This document shows, piece by piece, positions 27,014 to 36,587 of a DNA stretch of 64,000 bases (positions are counted from its first letter, which is position 1; each line of letters begins with the position of its first letter). The notes below the pieces were generated by a model, which was given only the letters and a program-made list of their open reading frames with translations, searched no databases and had not been told where the DNA came from. Origin of the DNA: Celeribacter baekdonensis. GTDB lineage: Bacteria; Pseudomonadota; Alphaproteobacteria; Rhodobacterales; Rhodobacteraceae. Position numbers and translations under genes: made by a program. The stretch lies in the NCBI RefSeq assembly GCF_900102315.1, contig NZ_FNBL01000001.1, forward strand, positions 385,841 through 449,840, read 5' to 3'.

Positions 27014-27718
27014 ATGAATATTTCGACGTTTACCGGCCTGTCTTTGATTGTCTTTAGCCTGACCGCCTGCGGCACTGCCGGAGGGGATTCAGACTCCAAC
27101 AGTTCCGGGACGTCGCAAAGTGATTATGAAACCTACAACGCCGCCCATGACGCAATCGCCGACGCGGGCTTGCGCGCATCCGCCGTTCCTTTGGGCACCG
27201 CCGCCGCCGATGCGCGTAGTGACACGGTCGAAATGAGCGGCATTTACGGCATCCAGTCCGATGACCTGCTCGGCACCGACGCGATCCTTGGTGAAATGTC
27301 GATGACGGCAAATTTCGGCAATGACACAGTGTCTGGCGCCATGACCAACAACTTCATTGCCTTTGATGATGCAAGCGGCGCGCATACCGAAGGTTCCGCC
27401 GAACCCCTCAGCGGCTCGATGACCTATGTGGGCACCGTGAGTGGGGACGGTATCACAAGCCATTTTGATGGGATTTTGACCCGCGTTGATGGCACCCAAT
27501 ATGATCTCTACGTCGACATGACGGGCACGTTCTATACGGTCACGGATGGGACGCTCACCGAATTGGGCGCCATTGGCAATTTTGGCGGCAACATCACCGT
27601 GGTCGGGGACACCACAGGCACAATCTATGACCTCACCGATGCGTATGATTTCGATCCTGCGGCACCGGGAAAAGAAACCGGTTTTGTCGTTTGCGAAAGC
27701 CTGTGCAGCGGCGATTAA
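27014..27718 (+). CDS. TbpB-like beta-barrel lipoprotein, candidate Slam substrate
   Basis: 234 residues. A signal peptide with lipobox (SLTACG) is followed by a Gly/Ser/Asp-rich linker and then a beta-rich domain (about 70-225) with the repeating pattern of TbpB-type 8-stranded barrels (MTANFGNDTVSGAMTNNF, LSGSMTYVGTVSGDGITSHFDG). A C-terminal pair of Cys (VVCESLC) may form a disulfide. In known systems such proteins are placed on the cell surface by Slam and bind host metal carriers, heme or other ligands; the ligand here is unknown. RBS AGGGGAAC. The Slam-like gene follows 5 bases after the stop. Confidence 0.7.
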   Translation: MNISTFTGLSLIVFSLTACGTAGGDSDSNSSGTSQSDYETYNAAHDAIADAGLRASAVPLGTAAADARSDTVEMSGIYGIQSDDLLGTDAILGEMSMTANFGNDTVSGAMTNNFIAFDDASGAHTEGSAEPLSGSMTYVGTVSGDGITSHFDGILTRVDGTQYDLYVDMTGTFYTVTDGTLTELGAIGNFGGNITVVGDTTGTIYDLTDAYDFDPAAPGKETGFVVCESLCSGD

Positions 27719-27723
27719 GCGCG

Positions 27724-28884
27724 ATGCGCCTGTTGCCATATCACGCAAGGCTTGCGCGCAGACCGAGACGGTTTGCCGCTTGCCTGCTGGCTTTTGCCCT
27801 CCCCCTTATGACTCTCCCCGCCCATGCGCTTGAACCGCAAGAGGTGATCGCAAACCTCGCCCGCGCGCAAGCCGATGCGCGGGCGGGCAAAAAAGAGAAC
27901 GCCTACGACCGCCTGCGCTGGTTGTTGTTCACCGACACGGATCACCCGACCCATAGCCTGACCTATCAAAAAGCCTTGGCGAAACTGCGGGAAGGCAAGC
28001 CCCTCACCTTTGGTGCCGCCGCCGCCCTTGCCCCCTCGACCAACCTCGCGCGCGCCAGTTCGCAAAGCTATTTCTACACCGACAGCGACACCTATTATCT
28101 CGGTGACAGCGACAAAGACCACAGTGGGTTCGGCCTCAACCTTACCCTCTCAACCAACGCCGCCCGCGCCTATCAGCCGGGGCGGGAAATCTCGATCGGT
28201 GTGGATCTTGGCGGCAACCTCTACAGTGACCGCGACCTGTCTTCGGCCTTTCTACGCCTGAGGGTGGGGCACGAGTGGTACGACACCGGGGCCACTTACG
28301 CGCTCAGCCTGTTTCACGACATGGCGCAATATTCTGAACATGATGGAGACCCGTCGCTCGATTGGACCGCCTTTGGTCTCTCCCTGTCTGCGGCGCGAAA
28401 ACTCGCCTCCGGTGACACCCTGCGTGGCACTTTCACCGCCAGTGACCGCAGTTCCGATGAGGCTTATTACGCCTATCGCGATGGCCTCACCACGGCGCTG
28501 TCCGCCAGCGTCACCCATCCGCTGTCCCGCAGGTCCCAGATCACCGTTCAAGGCACTCTGGAACAGGCCGATCTCACCCGTGAAAGCCTGTCCTATCGGT
28601 CGATCAAATTGGGCGCACGCTATGGCCGCACCACCGCCTCTGGCCTGTCTTGGGAATTGGGTGCTGCCGCCACGTTACGGTCCTACGATGACACGTTCAC
28701 CGCGCTGTCCTATGCCCGTGAGGATCAAGTCAATGAGGTGAGTTTGGGCCTGTCTCACGCCAAGCTCAAACTCCGCGACACCTCCCCCATGCTCTCCTGC
28801 ACCCTGCGCGATCATGGCTCAAACGTAGCGCTTTATGATTACAACGCGGTCGATTGCGCCCTCTCGTTTCGGCGCGATTTCTAA
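27724..28884 (+). CDS. Slam-like outer-membrane beta-barrel (DUF560)
   Basis: 386 residues: signal peptide (ends about PAHA), a short helical TPR-like part (NLARAQADARAGKKENAYDRLRWLLF), then a long amphipathic beta-barrel (TFGAAAALAPSTNLARASS and onward) ending in Phe (LSFRRDF), as outer-membrane barrels do. The layout matches surface lipoprotein assembly modulators, though the N-terminal TPR part is shorter than in Neisseria Slam1. It probably moves the lipoprotein encoded just upstream to the surface. The start at 27724, 5 bases after the previous stop, implies coupled translation. Confidence 0.7.
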   Translation: MRLLPYHARLARRPRRFAACLLAFALPLMTLPAHALEPQEVIANLARAQADARAGKKENAYDRLRWLLFTDTDHPTHSLTYQKALAKLREGKPLTFGAAAALAPSTNLARASSQSYFYTDSDTYYLGDSDKDHSGFGLNLTLSTNAARAYQPGREISIGVDLGGNLYSDRDLSSAFLRLRVGHEWYDTGATYALSLFHDMAQYSEHDGDPSLDWTAFGLSLSAARKLASGDTLRGTFTASDRSSDEAYYAYRDGLTTALSASVTHPLSRRSQITVQGTLEQADLTRESLSYRSIKLGARYGRTTASGLSWELGAAATLRSYDDTFTALSYAREDQVNEVSLGLSHAKLKLRDTSPMLSCTLRDHGSNVALYDYNAVDCALSFRRDF

Positions 28885-29060
28885 GCACGGGACAAAGCCC
28901 CCGGCGACGCCGCGTTGCAGCGCAAACATCGACCATATTTCTTCTAAAAATCGGCATATCCTCCCATATTTCACCCGGCACCCTTTCATTTCGGCACGAT
29001 ATCTCCCCAAAATCGGGTGAAACTCTCGGCAACCACATCGCAATCCAACAGGAGATATTT

Positions 29061-30173
29061 ATGCGCATCGGTTGCCCGAAAGAGATTAAACCCCAAGAAT
29101 TCCGTGTCGGCCTCACCCCCGACGCCGCGGCCGAAGCCGTGGCACATGGCCATACCGTATTGATCGAAACCGGCGCAGGGGCTGGCGCGGGTTTCACCGA
29201 TGACGATTATATCACCGCAGGGGCAGAGATTGCCCCGGACGCCGCCACCGTGTTTGAACGCGCCGACATGATCGTCAAAGTCAAAGAGCCACAGCCGGTC
29301 GAATGCGCCATGCTGCGCGCGGGTCAAATCCTCTTCACCTATCTGCATCTCGCCCCCGACCCCGTGCAAACCAAGGCACTTTTGGCCTCTGGTGCGACCT
29401 GCATCGCCTATGAAACCGTGACCGACGCGCGCGGCGGCTTGCCGCTTTTGGCCCCGATGTCCGAAGTGGCGGGGCGTTTGGCACCGCAAGTTGGCGCATG
29501 GACCTTGCAAAAGGCCAATGGCGGGCGCGGCGTTTTGATGGGCGGCGTGCCGGGCGTGGCCCCGGCGCGTGTGCTGGTCATCGGCGGCGGCGTTGTTGGC
29601 ACCCATGCGGCGCGGATTGCGGCGGGCATGGGCGCGGATGTCACCGTGTTGGACCGCTCCCTGCCGCGTTTGCGGCAGCTCGACGATCAATTCGGCGGTG
29701 TGTTCAAAACCGGCTACGCCTCCAAGGCCGCAACCATGGAATTGGCCCGTGAAGCCGACATGATTGTTGGCGCGGTCCTCATCCCCGGTGCCGCCGCCCC
29801 CAAACTGATCTCCCGCGATCAGTTGAAAGAGCTCAAACCCGGTGCGGTTCTGGTCGATGTGGCGATTGATCAGGGTGGCTGTTTTGAAACCTCGCGTGCC
29901 ACCACCCACCAAAATCCAATCTATGAGGTCGATGGCGTGATGCATTACTGCGTCGCCAATATGCCCGGTGCCGTGGCGCGCAGTTCGACGCTGGCGCTTG
30001 GCAATGCCACGATGCCCTTTGTGTTGGCTTTGGCCAACAAGGGCTGGCAAGACGCCTGCCGCGCCGATCCCCACCTTTTGAACGGGCTCAATGTCCATGC
30101 CGGCCAACTGACCTACGCCGCCGTCGGCGCCGCTCTGGGCCTCAACACGGTGCCTGCCGAAAGCGTGCTGTAA
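29061..30173 (+). CDS. ald: Alanine dehydrogenase
   Basis: 370 residues starting MRIGCPKEIKPQEFRVGLTP, the standard beginning. Lys in VKVKEPQ, His in LFTYLHLAPDP and the NAD-binding VIGGGVVGTHAARIA are present. It interconverts L-alanine and pyruvate with NAD. The ATG at 29061 has AGGAGATATTT before it; the longer upstream frame overlaps the Slam-like gene and is rejected. No Lrp-type regulator gene lies next to it in this window. Confidence 0.96.
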   Translation: MRIGCPKEIKPQEFRVGLTPDAAAEAVAHGHTVLIETGAGAGAGFTDDDYITAGAEIAPDAATVFERADMIVKVKEPQPVECAMLRAGQILFTYLHLAPDPVQTKALLASGATCIAYETVTDARGGLPLLAPMSEVAGRLAPQVGAWTLQKANGGRGVLMGGVPGVAPARVLVIGGGVVGTHAARIAAGMGADVTVLDRSLPRLRQLDDQFGGVFKTGYASKAATMELAREADMIVGAVLIPGAAAPKLISRDQLKELKPGAVLVDVAIDQGGCFETSRATTHQNPIYEVDGVMHYCVANMPGAVARSSTLALGNATMPFVLALANKGWQDACRADPHLLNGLNVHAGQLTYAAVGAALGLNTVPAESVL

Positions 30174-30465
30174 GCCGCACAAAACCACCAAGGCCCGCCT
30201 GTCTTTGGATGGGCGGGCCGATCCCAGCGAACATAAGGCGCCGCGATGTGCAAAAGAGAGGCCATGGGCACAGAAATCACTGAGCCTCTGAAGTGATCGT
30301 CGTCCGGGTTTGGCTGCTCCGCGTCGTCCGCTAGGATTTTGGTGACCTTACCGCCCATAATTCCCGACGCTATCTCAACGCTACCTTGTGCCACTCAAGA
30401 AAAGCACATGGGACACACCAAAAAATTCAACAAAAAGGAAACCCCGCACGATCGCGTGATAATCA
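30174..30465. other. Gap between ald and the tRNA-Ser terminator
   Basis: No gene I can support. A 93-residue minus-strand frame (30113-30394) overlaps ald and lacks an RBS or family features. Nothing else notable is seen. Confidence 0.5.
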
Positions 30466-30491
30466 AAGAAAAAGGCCGCCCAAGGCGACCT
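30466..30491 (-). terminator. Terminator after tRNA-Ser
   Basis: On the minus strand AGGTCGCC, loop TTG, GGCGGCCT, then TTTTTC: 8-bp stem with one G-U pair, 25 bases past the tRNA 3' end. Confidence 0.75.
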
Positions 30492-30516
30492 ATTCAAAGC
30501 GGATAAAACTGTTAAA

Positions 30517-30606
30517 TGGCGGAGGAGGTGGGATTCGAACCCACGGTACGCTTTCACGCACGCCGGTTTTCAAGACCGGTGCATTCGACCACTCTGCCAC
30601 TCCTCC
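30517..30606 (-). tRNA. tRNA-Ser (UGA anticodon)
   Basis: 90-base tRNA with acceptor GGAGGAG pairing CTCCTCC, discriminator G, encoded CCA, anticodon loop CTTGAAA (anticodon TGA) in the stem CCGGT/ACCGG, a long variable arm (CGTGCGTGAAAGCGTAC) typical of class II tRNA-Ser, and T-loop GGTTCGAATCC. It reads UCA and other UCN codons. Confidence 0.97.
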
Positions 30607-30872
30607 TAGAGCCGTAAAGCGGGTTCGGACAGGATTAGCCTCCCTGTTTTGATTCTAAAACCCATGACATTCATTTCTTGGCCTTTCCTCTGCCGATTTT
30701 CGCCCAACACCGCACGCGGGGCTTTCCTGTTTGGGGCTCTGAGGTTAGACTGCACACAATCTATGTGCGCCCCCGCCCCATTTGGCCCGGGCTGCGCATT
30801 GGACCAGAGCAGAGCAGAGCAAATAAGACCCGTGCCGCAACAGGCACGCATAAGGGATCACGGGGCAACAAC

Positions 30873-31802
30873 ATGGGCAATATCATGGGCCATTCCATGC
30901 ACGCAGGGCACGCAGAGGCCGGGCAAACCGCGCAGGCCGACCGCTACATCACATCCAAAGACAGTTTCTCACGCACATTGCATCTGGCTTTGTTGGTCTC
31001 CTCCGTCCTCGCCCTTGCGGCCTGCCAAGACGGGCAAAGCTTTTTCGACAGTTTGAAAGCCCCTACAAACGGCCCCGCGCCCGCCTCGACCTCGACCAAA
31101 TTGGTTGAGCGCGACGTCGAAGCGCCCGATGTGTTTCAGGTCACCGATAAGGGCCTTTGGGACGGGCGTCCGTCGCTCGGCGGGGTTTGGGTGGCCCATG
31201 CCAAGGTCACAGACCCCGAACGCGTGATCATCCGCAACACCCAAAATGGCAAATTCGTCATCGGCGCACTGTTCAAACGCGAAGTCACCTCGCCCGGCCC
31301 CGGCGTTCAGGTCTCGTCTGATGCCGCCGACGCGCTTGGCATGCTGGCCGGGTCTCCGGCCGAGTTGAACATCACCGCGCTGCGTCGCGAAGACGTGGCA
31401 CCGGAGCCGGAAACCGTGGCGACCATTGCCGAAACGGAAACCATCGCGGCGGCCCCCTTGGATGACCCTATCGCCGATGTCGCCGCCACTTTGGATGCGA
31501 TCGACGCGCCCGCCCCAGCACCCGCTGCCACCGCAACCCCACCGGCTGCCAAAGCTGCGGCATCGACGATGGACAAACCCTATTTGCAGATCGGAATTTT
31601 CTCGGTCGAGGCCAATGCTGAACGCACCGTTCAAATGCTCGCCTCACAAGGGCTTGTCGCGACCGTCAAACCCGGCAATTCCAACGGCAAATCCTTCTGG
31701 CGCGTTGTGGTCGGCCCGGCGTCTTCTGCCTCTGAACGCAACGCTCTTCTCGAAAAAGTGAAAAAAGCGGGCTTCACGGACGCCTATTCTGTGACCCATT
31801 AA
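30873..31802 (+). CDS. SPOR-domain lipoprotein
   Basis: 309 residues. A hydrophobic segment with lipobox (VLALAAC) lies about 50 residues in, then a globular part (TDKGLWDGRPSLGGVWVAH), an Ala/Pro-rich linker (about 170-235) and a C-terminal SPOR domain (YLQIGIFSVEANAERTVQML, FWRVVVGPASS). SPOR domains bind denuded glycan at division sites. The N-terminal extension before the signal is long, so the real start may be later or non-ATG. It precedes the D,D-carboxypeptidase gene by 100 bases, consistent with a cell-wall role. Confidence 0.85.
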   Translation: MGNIMGHSMHAGHAEAGQTAQADRYITSKDSFSRTLHLALLVSSVLALAACQDGQSFFDSLKAPTNGPAPASTSTKLVERDVEAPDVFQVTDKGLWDGRPSLGGVWVAHAKVTDPERVIIRNTQNGKFVIGALFKREVTSPGPGVQVSSDAADALGMLAGSPAELNITALRREDVAPEPETVATIAETETIAAAPLDDPIADVAATLDAIDAPAPAPAATATPPAAKAAASTMDKPYLQIGIFSVEANAERTVQMLASQGLVATVKPGNSNGKSFWRVVVGPASSASERNALLEKVKKAGFTDAYSVTH

Positions 31803-31902
31803 GGGCCTGTTCCAAGCCCGAACCCTGAGACCGATGGGGGCCGCCGCACCGATGGCCCTTGTTGACCCCTCTGGCCATAAGACCAAGGATTGATACCTCT
31901 CC

Positions 31903-33108
31903 ATGCTCCGCACGCTACCTCAAACCACGTTTCGCCACATATTTCGTCGCTTTGCCCAAAGCCTCGTCTTTTGTCTCACCCTGACGGGTATCGCCACGCC
32001 CGCCGCCGCCTTTGAAACGCGGGCAGGTGCGGCGTGGGTCTATGATTTGACCAGCGAAACGCTGTTGATGGACAAGAACTCCCAAACCCCACTGCCGCCG
32101 GCGTCGATGTCAAAATTGATGACGCTCAACATGTTGTTCGAGGCCTTGCGCGATGGCCGGGTGACATTGGACACCCGGTTTTCTGTCTCAACCCGGGCCA
32201 AAAGCATTGGTGGCTCCACCATGTTCCTCAACGAAACCGATCGTCCCAGCGTCGAAGAGCTGATCCAGGGCATCATCGTGCTGTCGGGCAATGACGCCTG
32301 TGTCGTGGTGGCCGAGGGGCTTGGCGGCACCGAAGACAATTTCGCCCGCCTGATGAATGACCGCGCCAAGGCGCTTGGCATGAACAATTCGACCTTTGCC
32401 AATGCCTCCGGCTGGCCCAACCCAAATCAACGGATGTCAATGCAGGATCTGGGTATGCTGGCGATCCGCTTGATCACCGAATTTCCGGAATATTATGGCT
32501 ATTTTGGTCAGTTGGAATTCCCCTACGACAACCGCGCGCCGCAAAACCGGCACAACCGCAACCCACTGTTGAAACTTGGCATTGGTGCAGATGGGTTGAA
32601 AACCGGCCACACCGAAGAATCCGGATATGGTCTGGTTGGCTCGGCCACCCAAGGCACACGCCGGGTGGTGTTTGTGCTCTCGGGGCTCGACTCGATGGCG
32701 GATCGGGCACAGGAATCTGAGCGCGTCGTCAACTGGGCCTTTCGCCAATTCGCCGAAAAGCCCATTGCCGAAAAAGGCCATGAGTTTGCCAAAGCGCAGG
32801 TCTGGATGGGCGATGACACCGAGGTCGGTTTGGTCGCGGGCGAAGATATTTCCGTGCTCCTGCCCGGCTCCCAACTTGAAGACGGCAGCGCAAAGGTGGT
32901 CTACACTGGCCCGTTTGAGGCCCCGATCACCCAAGGCGACGTTTTGGCCGAGCTGGTGATCGCACGCCAAGATCTGCCCGAAGCCCGCATTCCCTTGATC
33001 GCTGACCGCTCCATCGCGCGCGGCGGGTTGGTCCCGCGCTTGCGCACCGCCTTCGTGGTGCTTAAGGACAAGTTGGAGGGACAAACGGGATTGGCCGTGT
33101 CCGAATAG
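31903..33108 (+). CDS. dacC: D-alanyl-D-alanine carboxypeptidase (PBP5/6 type)
   Basis: 401 residues. Signal peptide to about residue 36, then the penicillin-binding motifs S68-M-S-K71, S128-G-N130 and K233-T-G235, in normal order and spacing, and a C-terminal beta domain (about 280-380). It removes the terminal D-Ala of stem peptides in the periplasm. The symbol could equally be dacA; the family is sure. It is 25 bases upstream of tmk. Confidence 0.94.
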   Translation: MLRTLPQTTFRHIFRRFAQSLVFCLTLTGIATPAAAFETRAGAAWVYDLTSETLLMDKNSQTPLPPASMSKLMTLNMLFEALRDGRVTLDTRFSVSTRAKSIGGSTMFLNETDRPSVEELIQGIIVLSGNDACVVVAEGLGGTEDNFARLMNDRAKALGMNNSTFANASGWPNPNQRMSMQDLGMLAIRLITEFPEYYGYFGQLEFPYDNRAPQNRHNRNPLLKLGIGADGLKTGHTEESGYGLVGSATQGTRRVVFVLSGLDSMADRAQESERVVNWAFRQFAEKPIAEKGHEFAKAQVWMGDDTEVGLVAGEDISVLLPGSQLEDGSAKVVYTGPFEAPITQGDVLAELVIARQDLPEARIPLIADRSIARGGLVPRLRTAFVVLKDKLEGQTGLAVSE

Positions 33109-33133
33109 ACGAACCAACACCGACAGGAGCGCC

Positions 33134-33766
33134 ATGTTCATCAGTTTCGAGGGCATCGACGGGTCCGGCAAGTCCACCCAAGCCCGGCTTTTGGCCGAGA
33201 CCCTGCGCGTGGCGGGCTTTGACGTGATCCACACCCGCGAACCGGGTGGCTCCAAAGGGGCCGAAGAAATCCGCGCGCTGGTGCTCGAAGGTGACCCGGA
33301 TCGCTGGTCGGCGGAGACCGAGATTTTGCTCTTCACCGCCGCGCGCCGCGATCACATGGAAAAAACCATCCTCCCCGCGCTCAACGCCGGACAGGTGGTG
33401 ATCTGTGATCGCTTTGCCGATTCCACCCGCGTGTTCCAAGGCGTCACCCGTGGCGATCTTCAGGCCAAGGTCAACCGCCTGCATGACGAAATGATCGGGA
33501 TCGAGCCGGACATGACCCTGTTGTTTGATATGGACCCCGCCATTGGATTGGCCCGTGCCAAGGGCCGCCGAACCGTCGAAGAGCGGTTTGAAGATTTCGG
33601 TCAGGATTTTCAGGAAAAATGCCGCGCCGCGTTTTTGGCACTGGCCCGGACCTATCCGCGCTTCACCGTGATTGACGCCGGGCGCGACATTGACGTGGTG
33701 GCCCGCGAGGTGGCCGATCTGGTCACCGCCCGCCTTGTGCGGACGACACAACAGGCCCGCCCATGA
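33134..33766 (+). CDS. tmk: Thymidylate kinase
   Basis: 210 residues with the P-loop FEGIDGSGKST, the DR(F/Y) motif in VICDRFADSTRVFQG and a LID with Arg residues (GLARAKGRR). It makes dTDP from dTMP. RBS AGGAGCGCC. Its stop overlaps the holB start (ATGA). Confidence 0.97.
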   Translation: MFISFEGIDGSGKSTQARLLAETLRVAGFDVIHTREPGGSKGAEEIRALVLEGDPDRWSAETEILLFTAARRDHMEKTILPALNAGQVVICDRFADSTRVFQGVTRGDLQAKVNRLHDEMIGIEPDMTLLFDMDPAIGLARAKGRRTVEERFEDFGQDFQEKCRAAFLALARTYPRFTVIDAGRDIDVVAREVADLVTARLVRTTQQARP

Positions 33767-34929
33767 GAGCCCCCGTTGGTGAGATCGAAGATCTGCCCGA
33801 GGCCGATTGCGCCCCCGGAGCACCGCATCCACGCAAGACCACAACACTCTTTGGCCAAGCCCAGGCAGAGGCCGATTTTCTCGACGCCTTCACCTCGCAT
33901 CGCCTGCATCACGCCTGGCTGATCACCGGCCCGCGTGGCGTCGGCAAGGCCACGCTCGCATGGCGCATTGCCCGGTTTTTGCTGTCTCAACCGGTTGAGG
34001 GCCAAGACGGGCACGGCGGACAAGGCACGGGTCTTTTTGGTGAGGCCCCGCCTGTCCCCACCCATCTCGACATCGGCCATGACAACCCGATCTATCGCCG
34101 CTCGGCGCAACTGGCCGAGCCGCGTCTCTGTCTGATCCGCCGCACCTGGGATGAAAAGAAAAACAAATTCGGCGCGGGGATTTCGGTCGATGAGGTGCGC
34201 AAGCTCAATGGGTTTTTCCACATGTCCGCCGCCGATGGCGGTCGTCGCGTGGTGATCGTCGACAGTGCCGATGAGATGAACGTCTCCGCCGCCAACGCCC
34301 TGCTCAAGACCTTGGAAGAGCCGCCGAAACATTCCACGCTTTTGCTGATTTCGCATCAACCGACCCGGCTTTTGCCGACCATCCGCTCGCGGTGTCGCGA
34401 ATTGCGTCTTGGCCCGCTTGTGCCTGATGATTTGGCCCGCGCTCTTGACGCGGCGGGCTTTGACGGCGCAGAGCAGTCAGACGCATTGGCTGAACTCTCA
34501 GCCGGATCAGTTGGGGAGGCGCTGCGCTTGACGAATTTGGACGGATTGGCCGCCTATCGCGATGTGGTGGCGCTGTTTGCCACCCTGCCCCAGTTGGATC
34601 GTGGCCGGGCGTTGAAACTGGCCGAAGCCTGTGTCGGTCCGGCCAATGTGGACCGCTATGAATTGACCCTTGGGTTGATCGATCGGTTTTTGACCCGGTT
34701 GGCGCGCACCGGGGCCGGGCGTCCGCCGATTGTCGAGGCCGCCCCCGGTGAGGCCGATGTGATGCGGCGTTTGGCCCCCGATGGCTTTGCCGCCCGCGAT
34801 TGGGCGGTGTTGCAACAGGAGCTTTCGGCCCGCGCGGCCCATGCCAAGGCCGTCAACCTTGACCCCGCCGCCCTGATCCTAGATATGGTATTTAAGATCA
34901 ACGACACGGCCACCCGCATCGCTGGATAA
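33763..34929 (+). CDS. holB: DNA polymerase III delta' subunit
   Basis: 388-residue clamp-loader subunit. AAA+ features include GPRGVGKAT (modified Walker A), VVIVDSADEMN (Walker B region), NALLKTLEEPP and SRCRELRLGPL (SRC motif). It is coupled by a 4-base overlap to tmk, the usual pair, and followed by tatD. Confidence 0.95.
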   Translation: MRAPVGEIEDLPEADCAPGAPHPRKTTTLFGQAQAEADFLDAFTSHRLHHAWLITGPRGVGKATLAWRIARFLLSQPVEGQDGHGGQGTGLFGEAPPVPTHLDIGHDNPIYRRSAQLAEPRLCLIRRTWDEKKNKFGAGISVDEVRKLNGFFHMSAADGGRRVVIVDSADEMNVSAANALLKTLEEPPKHSTLLLISHQPTRLLPTIRSRCRELRLGPLVPDDLARALDAAGFDGAEQSDALAELSAGSVGEALRLTNLDGLAAYRDVVALFATLPQLDRGRALKLAEACVGPANVDRYELTLGLIDRFLTRLARTGAGRPPIVEAAPGEADVMRRLAPDGFAARDWAVLQQELSARAAHAKAVNLDPAALILDMVFKINDTATRIAG

Positions 34930-34970
34930 TCCATTTTGCGCCCGGCGGTCGATAGATTTAGAGCAGCCTC

Positions 34971-35789
34971 ATGACCACGCCTTCCAGCCTCCCCCCGCGC
35001 CTCACTGACAGCCATTGCCATATTGATTTCCCTGACTTTTCCGAGGAATTGCCCGAGGTGATCGACCGCGCGATAGCCGCAGGCGTGCACCGGATGGTGA
35101 CGATCTGCACCAAGTTGAAAAACGTTGATCAAGTGAAAGCCATCTCAGAGGCCTATGCCCCCGTGTTTTGGGCGGCGGGCACCCATCCGATGTCCGTGGC
35201 CGAGGAACCGATGGTAACGGTCGAGGGCTTGGTGGCGCTGGCGCAGCACCCGAAATTTGTCGCCATTGGCGAAACCGGCCTTGATTATCATTACACCGCC
35301 GAGAGCGCCGAGGTGCAAAAGCACAGTCTGCGCCTGCATATCGAGGCGGCGCGTCAGACCCAATTGCCGCTGATCATCCATGCCCGCGGCGCGGATGAGG
35401 ACATGGCACAACTGTTGACCGAAGAATACAAGATCGGCGCCTATCCTTGTGTCATGCATTGTTTTTCTTCCTCGCGCGCCTTGGCCGAAGCGGCGCTTGA
35501 GTTGAACTGTTACCTGTCGATGTCGGGGATCACGGCGTTTCCGAAATCCGGCGAGCTGCGCGATATTTTCCGCGACGTGCCAAAAGACCGGATTCTGGTC
35601 GAAACCGACAGCCCCTATCTGGCCCCGCCGCCGCATCGCGGACGGCGCAATGAACCCGCCTACACCGCCAAAACCGCCGCCATCGCCGCCGAGACCTTTG
35701 GCATGGACTACGCCGCGTTTGCCGCCCTCACGGAGGCCAATTTCGAACGCCTGTTCACCAAGGCCGTGCTCCCCGGGGACCCGCAATGA
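34971..35789 (+). CDS. tatD: TatD-family metal-dependent hydrolase
   Basis: 272 residues with the metal ligands in TDSHCHIDFPDF, GETGLDYHY, IIHARGADED, VMHCFSSS and VETDSPYLAPPPHRGRRNEP. Family members act as DNases. It lies in the conserved tmk-holB-tatD order and overlaps the next gene by 4 bases. The symbol tatD/ycfH is by family and context. Confidence 0.94.
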   Translation: MTTPSSLPPRLTDSHCHIDFPDFSEELPEVIDRAIAAGVHRMVTICTKLKNVDQVKAISEAYAPVFWAAGTHPMSVAEEPMVTVEGLVALAQHPKFVAIGETGLDYHYTAESAEVQKHSLRLHIEAARQTQLPLIIHARGADEDMAQLLTEEYKIGAYPCVMHCFSSSRALAEAALELNCYLSMSGITAFPKSGELRDIFRDVPKDRILVETDSPYLAPPPHRGRRNEPAYTAKTAAIAAETFGMDYAAFAALTEANFERLFTKAVLPGDPQ

Positions 35790-36586
35790 GCGCGCGTTTT
35801 ACCATTTTGGGCTGTGGCTCCTCGGGCGGTGTGCCGCGCATTGGCGGGATTTGGGGCGATTGTGATCCGAACAATCCCAAAAACCGCCGGATGCGCTGTT
35901 CCGCCCTGGTCGAACGTGATGGACCGGACGGCACCACCACCGTGTTGATCGACACTTCGCCCGATATGCGCGAACAGTTGTTGATGACGGGCACGACGCG
36001 GCTTGATGGGGTGATTTACACCCATCCCCATGCCGATCACGTCCATGGTCTCGATGACCTGCGCCAGATCGTGTTCAACATGCGCGAGCGGGTCAAAGTC
36101 TGGGCCGACAGCGAGACGGAAAACGATCTGATCTCGCGCTTTGGCTATGCTTTTGTGCAACCCGAGGGCTCGAATTATCCGCCGATTTTGGACCTTCATG
36201 CCATTCGCGGCCCGGTGACCATCGACGGTCCCGGCGGGCCGATCACCTTTACCCCGGTCCCGGTCAATCACGGTCAGATCAACGCCCTTGGCTTTCGCAT
36301 CGGCGATCTGGCCTATATCCCAGATGTGCTTGCAATCCATGAGGCCAGTTGGTCCCTGCTCAACGGGCTTGATACTTTTGTGATCGACGCGCTGCGCTAT
36401 AAACCACACCCGTCCCACGCCCATTTGGCGCTCACATTGGAATGGATCGACCGCCTCGCCCCCCGCCGTTCTGTGTTGACCAATATGCATGTCGACATTG
36501 ATCACGATACGGTCGATGCCGAGACCGCCGATCACATCATCCCGGCGCATGATGGCATGGTCTTGCCGATCACGGGCGCGATCTGA
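35786..36586 (+). CDS. MBL-fold metallohydrolase (PhnP-like)
   Basis: 266 residues with the metallo-beta-lactamase signature THPHADHVHGLDDLR, an N-terminal GCGSSGGVPRIGG and two distal His motifs (PVNHGQINALGF, PHPSHAHLAL). The PhnP-like group hydrolyses cyclic phosphodiesters, but the in vivo substrate is unclear. It starts in ATGA overlap with tatD, an arrangement common in alphaproteobacteria. Confidence 0.92.
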   Translation: MSARFTILGCGSSGGVPRIGGIWGDCDPNNPKNRRMRCSALVERDGPDGTTTVLIDTSPDMREQLLMTGTTRLDGVIYTHPHADHVHGLDDLRQIVFNMRERVKVWADSETENDLISRFGYAFVQPEGSNYPPILDLHAIRGPVTIDGPGGPITFTPVPVNHGQINALGFRIGDLAYIPDVLAIHEASWSLLNGLDTFVIDALRYKPHPSHAHLALTLEWIDRLAPRRSVLTNMHVDIDHDTVDAETADHIIPAHDGMVLPITGAI

Positions 36587-36587
36587 C

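Noticed and set aside
30113-30394. 93-residue minus-strand ORF after ald
   Set aside because: Overlaps the ald end, has no RBS and no recognisable features.
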